Assembly: GCA_930367205.1 (NCBI GenBank)
Contig: OV884015.1
Coordinates: forward strand, 76,461,341-76,525,340
From: Acanthosoma haemorrhoidale
Lineage: Eukaryota > Arthropoda > Insecta > Hemiptera > Acanthosomatidae
Reading direction: 5' to 3'
DNA: 64,000 nt
Position numbers and translations under genes: made by a program
In this document: positions 48,554 through 60,700 of the stretch, in pieces
Layout of the letters: every line of letters starts with the position of its first letter
How positions within the stretch are numbered: position 1 is the first letter of the stretch
Notes under the pieces: model-generated
Told to the model about the DNA's origin: nothing
The model's input: the letters and a program-made list of their open reading frames with translations, nothing else
Databases searched by the model: none

Positions 48554-48721
48554 TCATGACATCAAATAGCTGTATAGCCATGATATCAGGCACAAGAATA
48601 AAAAAAAGCATTGCAAACCTGTGGCTTCAAATATCTTCTGTTTAGTATCAGTTTCTGGATTTATGTCTGTAGAAGCAGCCAAAGCTTTAGCACTTTCAGC
48701 CTGTGTTAGCCACCACTGGAC
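48554..48721 (-). CDS. ULK3-like C-terminal exon
   Basis: Acceptor TTTTAG at 48722-48723. Encodes VQWWLTQAESAKALAAST and DTKQKIFEAT. It either splices at ACAG|GTTTGC (exon start 48619) to an unseen exon, or reads on through a hydrophobic stretch (LQCFFLFLCLISWLYSYLMS) to TGA at 48554-48556. Confidence 0.65.
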   Translation of the reverse strand, partial: VQWWLTQAESAKALAASTDINPETDTKQKIFEATGLQCFFLFLCLISWLYSYLMS

Positions 48722-51700
48722 CTAAAACAATGTTTAATTATTTTAACAAAATAATTTAAAAAAGTTAATCATGTTTTACAAAAACTTTTTTATAAGATAC
48801 CAAACAACTGTTAAAATATAAAATGTAAATAAAGGTACGTTTTTCCTGGAACTGTCCATGGGAGCAGTTGGCAGTGACTACCTGCATCCAAAAAATTAAT
48901 GGATTCCCCTCAAAGCAGTAGTTGACAGCCAGCAGTCACTGCCAACCGCCACTGCAGACAGTTCCAGCGAAAACGTACCTTAAAACAATTTTTCTTAAAG
49001 TTTTGAATAAATTCAATTTTTGTTGATCCTACTATTGTTAATAATTATCAGCCAAGGAAAAATACTGGCAGGATTGGGACTCAAACACAGGACTTCTAGT
49101 CGGGTGATCTACCAACTGAGCTAGTCCTGTACGAGCAAGTATCTTGCCAGTACTGTTGCATGGCTCTATCTAAACTTCACAGTGGGTGCGGAGAAACCTT
49201 GCTTACTTACTTTATAGTCACTAAGAGTTAGTTTTCCTGAGTAATGGCATAATGAAAATACATGACATTTTAATATATACTCTTTTTACATTGTCAATTT
49301 TTTTTGTTTTGGTAAAGATCCCACTATTATGAATATTACAATCATTGCTAGAGTATGGCCAAGGAGAATTAATATTGTCAACAAGGTCCTCGTTCAGTTG
49401 GTAAAACACCTAACTGGATAATCGGGAGATCACAGGTTTGAGTTCAGATCCTGCCAGTTTATATTTTTTCTTAATAATTACTAAACTTTAAGATAGTTAT
49501 TAAAAATAGTAAAATCAATACCTAAACTAAAATTGAAAATATAAAACTTTTAAGATAAAATATTTTTCTTATTAAAGTTTTAATACTACGTAATGTTACT
49601 GGAAGGTAATGCAAAACCATTGCAGGCACATATTTGGTACTAATTTTACAATGAATAGCTATATATTAAAAAAAATTATGGTTATTAAGACCGAATTGGT
49701 CATATCTATGCATGACTAGATAGGTTAGGTCAGTCGGTCAATTAATGAAATTGTTCAGAATGTCAATTGTCTTTTTAGAGCATTGCATTCTGTCTTAATG
49801 GCCCTGAAGAACAACTTGGGAAATGCATTAAAAATAAAAACTGTTCCTATTAAATGGTTCCCATGGACTAAATGGAAAAGATAATTACTGGTGAAAGGGT
49901 AGGTCCAAGAGCCATAATACTTAGAATTGTCATTTTGCCATCGGACACTATGGTCTTTCTTTCTCCTTTAGAAGAGAACAGTTTTCTGTTCACAATGTTT
50001 TTTACACGACTATCAATAAAGTAGAAGGACAAACTTAGATCATGTTCTTCTCAGGCTGTAATTAGCCATAGCCATACATAGCAGTCTCTCGAGAACAACC
50101 ATTTATCAATTTGAAAGTCCAAATATGGATATTAAGTTCATTTCATTGATACCAGATTTGAATTTTTGGATGATTAGGGCTCAGGCTGCTGGAATTAGAA
50201 ATGAATAAATTTTTATTTTTTTTACTATTTCTATTCTATTTATCCATATTTAAGAGTTATTTTTGTAACTGTTTTAGAAAAAACATGTCTCAAAAGGTGT
50301 TTTATTTTTTTAATAAAAGTTTTTCTAACCAATTATTTAAATAACATTTTTTTAATAAAAGTTTTTCCAACCAATTATTTAAATAACTGTTATAAAAAAA
50401 ACTTTTGGTGTTCTGGTTTGGTGTAGCAGTTAGCCTAACCGCTCAGTAATACAAAGGTTCTAGGTTCAAATGTTTCTTGCAAAAGTTCTATAGTCAATAA
50501 GTTTTTTGGAAGTGAAACTTTTATTCCTCAAAGAATAAAATGAAATTTTTTCAAATCAAAAGTTAACAATTATTATGCATCCCTATAAAAAAACTTTACA
50601 ATTTTGTTCACAGCTATACTACTTCGTTAATAGAATCCAAAAGGATAATCTATATTATCAACGAATATAGTAAAGCCTTGCCTGCCGAACAAGAAGATCC
50701 TTCCTAGGACTTGGAGGTTCCTTCTTTAAGTGGGGAATCAATATATTTAAACTCGCTTCAAATTTATTATAAGCTAGATTGTATTCTCCTTCTGCCATGT
50801 ACATTTGACCAGTTGATCCAATTTCTATAGCATCACATACTTTAGGAGTTGCCTTGAAGAGAACTTCTGCAAGCATAGTTCATTTATGAAAATAAAATAG
50901 AAATAGATTCACATCATACTTCAAAAACTAAATTAAAATATTTTAAATTTAAGTGTAGCTTATGTAACTGCTATTAATAAGTTAGTATAGGTTTATATAT
51001 AGAAAGATAAACCATCACTTTTTAATCAGTTGGTATTTATTATCTTTATTTTTATTATGTTACTGAGACTATAAAGAACAAATTATGGTAAGCCCCATTT
51101 TCCAGCTAAATAATAATTGTGGTACAATTAAGTTAATAGCCTAGTCTAAGTAACTTCCATTTTAGATTAAAAAACATTAACTTGCAAAATGGCATTCCTA
51201 CGTATATAGATACATCCCATTTAAAAATTTTTCATTTTATATTCAGTACAAAATATGTAGATTTTATGAAATAACATATATTTTAAAATGCATCAAATTG
51301 AAATGTATTGAATGAAGCTTCATCAAGTTGCAGATGATTAAATGTAGAATGTAGTCTTACTAAGTTGTATCTAAAATTTTATGCATAGTAATAAGTTTGG
51401 AGCTAGCTCAATGCAAATTTATAAGGTTGTAGGCCGCTCAATGTAGCCTTCTGGCAAGAAAAGGTTTCTAAAAAAACACAACAAAACCCTATCAATACTC
51501 CATTATTATTTTTGTAAATAATGAACATTTCTTTATTAATTCATTATAAAATTAAGGTGATGTTTCATAACACCCTTACCCTTATCTTCCTATAATCTTA
51601 AGATATTATATTGGAGTAAACGAATACGATTGGCAAGTGGTTTAGATAGTAGCACTGGGAATAAATAATTATTTTATTAAAAATATCATAAATGCTTACT

Positions 51701-54700
51701 CAGATTAGGAGGAATATTGCCTGAAACATTTTCATTAGATTGAGAAGAAGGCGTCAGAGAAATTTGTCTTGAAGATGAAGGTTTGTTGACATTTTCATTT
51801 GCATCTTCTAAAGATGTAAATGATAAGATATTGTTGGCACGCATCTGATCTAGGGTTGAAGAAAGTGATATTTTACCATAAATCAAAATCAAGAAGTACA
51901 GATTGTGGTATATAAACTACTAAATGTTTAAATTAACTATTATCAGGTTGGCCAAAAAGTCCGTTCGGTTTTTGTCGCCACGAAACTTCAAGCAGTCTAA
52001 TATGTAGCTAACTTCAGTCTGCCCCTTGCGAGTGTGCTCTCGTCAGATACTAGACACTCCAACATAGTTTGACGTGAAATTCCGACGAGACTGATTGTAT
52101 TTTGTGTGTTTAGGATCATCCTGAAAATGGAAAACCAAAACGAACATTATCGACACCTCATGCTTTTTTATTTTAAAAAAGACAAGAAAGCAGTGGAAAC
52201 TTGCAGGAAGATATGCGCTGTATACGGAGAGGATGATGTTACAGAACGTGTGTGGCAGAAGTGGTTTTCAAGATTTCGATCGGGAAATTTTTCGGTTCTA
52301 GACGCACCTCGCTCTGGCCAGCCAACTGAGATTAACAGCGACAAAGTGAAGGAATTAGTCGACACCCATCCCTGTTATACAACTAGGGAGATCGCAGTTA
52401 TCCTCAAAATATCCAAATCGAGTGTTAAAAACCATCTGCATCAACCTGGCTACGTGAGCAGGCTCGATGTTTGGGTTCCCTATCAACTTAGTGAGGCTAA
52501 CCTCGCCCAAAGGATTTCCATCTGCGATTTGTTGCGGAAACGTGAAGAAAACGATCCTTTTTTGAAGAGAATGATGACAGGGGACGAAAAGTGGATCGTC
52601 TATAACAATGTGGAGCCAAACGCTCATGGAGGAAGCTCGGCGAATTACCACAAACAACCCCCAAAGCAGGATTTCACCCAAAGAAGGTTATGTTCTCGAT
52701 TTGGTGGGATTGGAGGGGTGTTGTCTTTTACGAACTTCTTCCCACGAACAAGACCATCAATTCGGATGTGTACTGTGACCAGCTGGACAAATTAAATGCA
52801 GCGATCCACCAGAAGCGTCCAGAACTAGCCAACCATAAGGGGATTGTCTTCTATCACGACAATGCCAGACCGCACAACACTTCTTTGCAGACGCGGCAGA
52901 AGTTACTGGAGCTTAGCTGGGAAGTTTTGCTGCACCCTCCATATTCGCCCAACCTTGCACCTTCAGATTTCCACCTGTTTCGGTCTCTTCAAAATTCATT
53001 TAATGGACAGACCTTCAACTCTGAAGAAGGTGTAAAAAAATTCACTTGGAAAATTTTTGTGCCAGTAAAGACAGGAAATTCTTTGGACATGGAATTATAA
53101 ATCTGCCCATGAGATGGCAGAAGATACTGGAACAAAACGGCAATTATATCATTGATTGAATAAATCACTTTGTGTTTAAAAGTTGTATCTTTATTTTCAC
53201 TTAAAAAACCTAACAGACTTTTTGCCCAACCCTTTATATACCATATTTGTTGGCAAACTATAATAAATTGAGTTTACAACATTAGGGAGATTCAAGTGAA
53301 AGCATGAAACACAGAGTTTTCTCATATTATTGAGGAAAATGTTGCAAATTACCAGGAGAACATGGATGGAGATGGTGTATAGAGAACAGCAGGAGGAGGT
53401 TAAGCGAGGATGCCCAGGTCTTGCAAGGACTAGTATAGATCGGTAGATGGGCTATTTCAAATAAACTTTGTCTTTGTAATTGATTTGAAGAAGGTTTACA
53501 CTTATCTTATTATCATATTATCACTAACCAAGAAACTTCTTCTTCCATATCTGTGCTGTATTTTCCGGCACAGTTTTCAAATCAGTTTCGGAATACTTTT
53601 CAATTTCTTCTTTAGTAAATTCATAATCACCTAAGGTTACTTTCAATTCTTCTGCTCTTGCCATGCACTGCAAAACTTTAAGATGCATGGGTTCCCATCC
53701 AGATGAATTCTTTAAACCTAAAATAAGAATATAAAGATTATTACTATTTTAATAATGAACACTTGTTTACCTACTTAGGTATACTGAACAAGATTTATAT
53801 ACTCTCAGATTATCAAAGATAAATAATGGTTATACTTTCATTAAGCAATACTCATTATTAGTCATGGCATTCTTGTTTGTAGATTTACTAAATAATCCCA
53901 CTTTTTTATTGTTGATAAAATTATTTGCTAAGAAAAGTATAATGTTAGTTGTATTTTCTGTTAACCAATAATATACAATTAAAATTGCAGAATTTTCCAC
54001 AATTAGGAAACTATAAGATTTGATTTTGTTTCACGAAATATGAATATACATATATTATTATTCAAATAAAATAAGTTTTCAAAAATGAGACAAACTTCAG
54101 ATATTTTCAGAGCGGTTAAGGGAGAAGCTTCACCGCGAAACAGATATAAGGAGTAATTTTCATTCAAGTATATGAGTTATATCCTAAAAAAAATATAATG
54201 GTTCAAAACTATCATAAATATATAAATTATAATAATAACTCATAAAAAGTTCATGACAAATAATCATATTTGTCCTAATTGAAAACTGAGTAAAAAATTT
54301 GTAGGATCTGGAATAGGTGGAATAACATATAATCCTCATCTTTCTTTTCACATCAAAAAATTAGATAACAGTAATAGACCTTGAGATATATCAAGTTATT
54401 TTTTGATACTAAAATAAAACTACAGAGGAAAATTAACAAACTTTTGGCAGAAAAACAAGGTGGGCGAATCTATTACTAATAGGCTGTACAATAAATCTTG
54501 ATATTACAACTTTTTCATTGCCTATCCTGATTAATATTCTAAGCCCAACACACCTTAGAAACTAGCATGATTAATAAGATTTATTACAAAGGTGCAAAGA
54601 ACCCCAAGAAATTATAAGCAAGAACAATTTTGACAGATTTATATGCAAGACAAGAGTTTATGCCTCGAACGAGAGATGATTTCATATTAGGGTGTCTCAG

Positions 54701-57700
54701 GTTGTCACCGAGGGGCTTCTCACTGACCTCAGTGCCTACTTGTGGCAGAGAAAGAAATAAGTTGGTCTATGACTTTACCAGCTGCCTGGTGACCAGATTC
54801 ATTTATAATAATCCCTACTACTTGAGCAGGTTAGATACATTGCAAATTAATGCAGAAAAGTTTACCCATAGGTGCAGACGATAATTACAGATACAAAGGT
54901 AATGGATAACATGTTAAAATTAATGAATCTCCTAAGTGTTTGAGTATTCTATGTTATTAAAAGTTCTTTAACATAAATTCATTAAATATACTAACTATAC
55001 ACAATTGGAACCATGTAACGTAAGGCACGGCAGTAAGCACTAAAAGCTTCAGGGTATTTTTTCTGTTCGTCATATTTTACTGCTTCATGAATAATGTGAA
55101 TGGCCAGTTTTTTGTTTTCCTCTGTAGGAGCATGTATCAAATCAACGAATGGGTGGTTAAAGAAGTCATCATAGTTCATTCTTTCGTGTGGATTATATTT
55201 TAAGAGGCCTTGCAAGAGGTCCATACATTCTTCAGAAATGATGATCGACTTTGGATACTATAAGAATTAAGTAGGACTTGAGTATAAATGAATCAATGTT
55301 TATGCATATAATAAAGTCAATAAGATATATTATGAACAAGTGAAGATATGTTACTAGTTAAAATTACTAAGCTATTAATAATTTATAAATTTAATTAAAA
55401 TTGGAATACTTTTGGGGTCAATCTAAAAATACATGAGGCCGGCTCAAATTGTCACATATCCCTAAGCATTAGATAGGAGTCTTTTCCATGCTCTTGTGAA
55501 TGTAATATACGAGGGTGGTTTGAAAAGTTTTTGACCTAACAAAGATACAAGACGTTTTTTTCAGAAATTTTATTTTTATTTTTCAACATAGTCTCCTTGT
55601 AACTCTACACACTTCTCCCAGCGACGCTCCCATCTCTGTTACCCGTCCAAATAGTACTCGGCGTTTTTCTCTGCAAAATAATCGTTCACGAAGGTGATTG
55701 CCTCTTCATTTGACGAAAATCTCTGTCCTCCGAGCGCAATTTTTAGATGAGGGAACAAAAAGAAGTCGCTTGGGGCTAGATCTGGTGAGTAAGGCGGATA
55801 TTCAAGCAGTTCAAACCGTAATTCATGGATTTTCGCCATGGCAACCGCTGAGGTGTGAGACTGTGCATTGTCTTGGTGAAACAGAATTTTCTTTTTCTGC
55901 AAATGTGGCAGTTTTTCCGCAAGTTCTGCCTTCAGCTTGTCAAGTAATGATGTGTAGTATGCTCCTGTAATGGTTTTTCCTTTTTGAAGATAATCAATTA
56001 AAATAACTCCATGACTATCCCAAAAAACAGTCGCCATCACTTTCCCAGCAGAAAAAACAGTTTTTGCTTTTTTTGGAGCCGGTTCCCCCTTTGCAGTCCA
56101 CTGTTTGGACTGTATTTTTGTTTCGGGCGTATAATGGTGTATCCAAGTTTCATTCACAGTAATTAATCGGTGCCAAAACTCGGATTTATTGCGCCTCAAC
56201 TGCACCAACAGAGCGTTGGAAATGTTAATTCGAACACGTTTTTGGTCTAATGTGAGCAAACGCGGCACCCAATCGCGGACAGCTTTCTCATCTCTAAATG
56301 TTGATTTAATATGTGACAAACACGTTCTTTTGACATGTTCATAACCTCTGCTATCTCTCTCACTTTAATTCAGCGGTCGTCCAGCACCATTTGGTGAACT
56401 TTGGCAATGTTTTCGTCGGTAGTTGCAGTTTTTGGACGACCTGAACGTTCATCGTCTCCCAAGCTCTTACGACCACGTTTAAATTCAGCTGCCCAAAATT
56501 TTACTGTGGTAAATGATGGTGCAGAGTTCCCATACACAGAATCCAACTCATCTTTGATTTGCGTAGGCGTATTGCCTTTCAAAAACAAATATTTAATGAC
56601 AGCTCGATTTTGTCCATTTTCATAAAAACACTCACATCGACTCACTCAAATGACTGTTACACAACAACTGCGCGTCCAAAATGGCTGAAACTTTGGTGAG
56701 TAAGTGTCAACAGGTGAACAACCAAATTCACTAGCTTTTATTTACGACTGCTGCTATCTTCATGTTGAGGTCGGAAACTTTTCATGCCACCCTCGTATCT
56801 AATGCATAAAAACATAGTCAAAACATCCTATTATATTCCTAATTTATAGTGATTTTGATACCACACTACACTGCCTACACTATGGCATACTATAGTATAC
56901 TTTGCTACCTCCTATAATATGGTACCAATTATAAGTTTTTTTTTAGTTCTAGGAATTCATATAAAGCAGATTTCTCACACTGCCCTCAGATTTTTTTTGA
57001 AAAAAGGAATTTGTGGAAGTTCCTATTATCTAGGGATTAAAATTGTTGACTGACTATTTAGGTAGCCGATAAATTGATGGTAAATAGTACTAAATATGTT
57101 ATAATGAAGAATTTATGTTTTAAAATAAGCTGCCTCAATAGTCAGTTTGACCTCTAATAAAGCTTTTTAACCCTTTATTCATTTAATTTTGAATCTTTGA
57201 TATGCTTGCCATTTTTGCTCAACACAAAACTAAAACTTTTGTCCATTTTAGAAAAGATAGAAAAACAAAAAGAACATTCTGCTTCTCAGAACTCAAGTCC
57301 TGTAGCTCAAAATAAATTCCTAAACACACCGTTTTGTTTATTAGGTTGACCAAATCTGGTTTTAGATTAAAGTTAAGTTAACTTATGGTGTACAAAAGTT
57401 ATCTTTTTCACTTTAAATAATACCTCCTTTAAATAATGGTTGATATGGCTTGATACTTTTGAGGAACCATCCTTCCCATTATATAAGGGGGCAGTATATT
57501 TCTTTAGAAATACAATTTTCATTAAGAGAAAAAATAGTGTCATAGCCAGGAGAGAAATCCTTAAAACAGAACCAGAAACTTAGATTTCAATCTGCTCATT
57601 TAAACAACTGAGTTTAACAACAAAATTTAACCTTGTTTTTATCTTTCTCTTGGCAAGTTTCATAATTAAATTAAAAAATGGTAAAATAACTTTGCTGAAA

Positions 57701-60700
57701 ACTATTTGCACACATTTGTAGATATATGTTCTATTTACATGTATTGGAGCTTCTTGTTGGAGGGTTTCAATCAGCTGCCTGCAACTTGTATTAGAGAAAG
57801 GAGCCTTACCAAAAAGACACTCGTAAAGAATTATTCCAACTGACCACAGGTCAACTTTATTGTTGTATTTCTTTTTTAAAAGTACTTCGGGAGCCATATA
57901 CAAAGGGGAACCTCTCATGTTTTCAGTGTACGCTTCGTCAGAAAGATGCTGAGACAGACCGAAATCTAGAAAACGTTAGTATTATATTATTTATGAATGA
58001 TGCTCTGTTGGTAGTGAAAATATGATATCAAATTCAACCAAGCTAAACAATTTTATGAATAAAGTATATTGTTAATGTATTAGTTAAAAACATTTTAGTG
58101 TAGATTACTTTAATTTATTGTTTATATAATCTTTTGTTTTATCTATTAGTATTACCAAAATATGTAAACATTAGTAATTATCTGAGCAACAACTTATTCC
58201 TAAGTCAAGACCTTTTCGGTGGCATGTCAATGAATAAGAACTGTTGTCAGTCAGGACTTCACAAAAAGAGAAAATAAATGTAAATAAAAAAAAACATACT
58301 TTCTCTTGATAGAATATAAATTGTATAATAAAATTAGTTAATTTTTCATTCAAATTTTAAACATTGATATTTCATGTGATTATTTGTTTTCTTATATTTA
58401 TGTTTCTTTTATACATAACAGTTTTTTCCTGTCTTGTAATTTTGTTTACTTAATTATTTATTTATTCTTCTATGAGATTTTTAGTAAGGTGCATGCACTG
58501 CAAGATCATAACATTCTCTATCTTTTTAACTAATGTCATTCTTCATCCTTAAGAAAGCTGAACTTCCTTCTTCTGCTCCATTAAGAGTTTTCATAATAAC
58601 ATAAATACAAGATCCACGAACAATTTGAAGTGCTCACCATCCAAGATTTTATCAAGAGATGACACATCAAATTTTTCGATTCACTTCGACACAGCCACAA
58701 CCCACTATTCTCCGACCTTCAACCACCACTAATGCACGTCCGATGGAAGCACTACTGGACCGCCGAAACCTGGAGACAGATGGCCCTCATAGAACACGAG
58801 CCCCCTGACGGGGACTGAACGATCCACACCCAGCCCAGAGATCAAGGTCGATCTCCCGGCCGACTCAACCGAAGCACTATGACCCTTTCTACCTGCTCAG
58901 GGTGGGTCAATCTCCCGGCCGACACAGTGCAGCCCCCTTCAGGGGCGGGGCCAAGTATGACCTGGCCGACTACAAACCAATGCCTAGTACCCCTAGGCTC
59001 CACCATAGGTAGACTCTCACTACCTTCCCGAACCCACCCGCCTCCTTTAGGCATCCCACACCACCCCATATCCTTCTCATACATCCTTCAAATGGGACTC
59101 CCTTTAGTGAAAGGCACCCATCAATCCAAAATAATTTTCCTTTTATTTTTCCCACACCCTATTTTTTATAAGTTTGAGCTATGGGGAAAAAAAAAAAAAA
59201 AAAAAAAGCTCACTGTGGTACTCTTTATATTTTTTGCAACAGTCTGGCCAAAAAGCATTCATATTGAAAAGATGTGCAAGCTAACTCAGCTCAGTTAGTA
59301 GAACCAATGTTGGATATTTGATTCCTGACCTTGCCAGTATACTATTTCTTTGGCTAATAGTTATTAATAATTCTACTGTTTCCAAAATCGCTTTTGCTTC
59401 AACCTTTGACAGATGAATTAAGTCATTTTTTTCATTTCGGTAGGCACTGCTTTTGATATAGCTCTAATTAATTAGCTAAAAGCTATTTTCATCATTTTCC
59501 CACTATACCCGCCATGTTTGGTCCGTTTGGTGTGTTTAAACCAGCGCACTTAATTTTTTTGGGGTGCCGGTCACTGTCGGGCTCAGATAACCGAGTATCC
59601 CCAAAGTGGGGAGGAGACGCCCGCCGCGGGCTAGGGTCGCTACAACCTCTTAGCCGCCATGCGGCGAGCGCCAAGAAAGAGATAAGGCGGGCGGACATGT
59701 GGTCTTTCACCCTGGCAGCCTAATTCGTTTCTGACTCCATAAGATCTTTAGAAGGTGTGCCTCAACAAAGCACTATGCTCAGAAGAGGAACAGGGTAGGT
59801 TTATAGGTAGTTTATGTGGTCTTGGAATGACCACGAATTCACACTCGGTATCTAAGGGTAGGCGAAAAACCGTCCGGATCCCAAAGGCGAGTGTGAACCG
59901 GAGAGAAGCAGACTGGATTGCTGTGGGAGACGACTGGTACGTTTGTAAGGCCACGGCAACCATCGTATGCGAGGGAGAGGTCTCTCCGACGAAGGCAGAG
60001 ATTCCCACTAGGAAGGTGTGGGGTCTGACAACGCCGGACTAAAATATAGTGAGGTTAGGAGAGAGAGATGCAGAGGTAGTTGAATGAGAAGACCATGGTT
60101 TTGAGTAGAGCAGCAAGCGCCAGTGCAGAGAGAGAGAAGTGTTCAAGGTGCCGGTTTGTTTTTATCTGATTTTCACCCTATGGGGCGCTTCTTATATATG
60201 CAGGCTAGTCGTGGTGGGGAGCCATCCCCACCAGCGGCTGTTCCCCCCACTCCGACTGACGTCATAATCTTTATTTGTACAAATATGGAAACAGATATTT
60301 TCCGGGACGAGATGAGTGTAACTTTTAATTATTCGTATATAAGAGGTGGCCACAACAGTCACCATTCCTTTATTTTCTTCAAAACTCTACCTCAAACCAT
60401 TCTTTGTTAATTATTTGAAAATCCAATTAATTGCATCCAAAGGATCTTTTTCTAGGATGTCAGTTCCTCTTTGGTTACAATGGCAGGTATATCATTTATA
60501 TTCTTAATAATTTTTTCCATTTGCCACCAAAATATTTAGCAAACAAAAATTTATGAAATAATGAGTTTAGACTTAATAGATTAAAAAGAATTATATTACA
60601 CAGTAATACATTTAATGAGCTATAATTTTATTTTTATCAAGCTTTTAAAAGTAACAAAACTTCAACCCAATCTTACCAGCAATTTTAACAGTGAATGGAT

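Noticed and set aside
49027..49131. Functional tRNA gene
   Set aside because: A and B boxes are tRNA-like but the arms do not pair fully and the segment continues into a body shared with other SINE copies.
54630..54884. 84-codon open frame
   Set aside because: Slightly GC-richer but no recognisable domain; it lies in a ULK3-like intron on the opposite strand without splice or repeat evidence.
58842..59298. 139-codon plus and 80-codon minus open frames
   Set aside because: They span the GC-rich 3' UTR of the LINE and run through its poly(A); not coding.
59755..60042. 95-codon open frame and its antisense partner
   Set aside because: They fall wholly inside the solo LTR, where high GC keeps frames open by chance.
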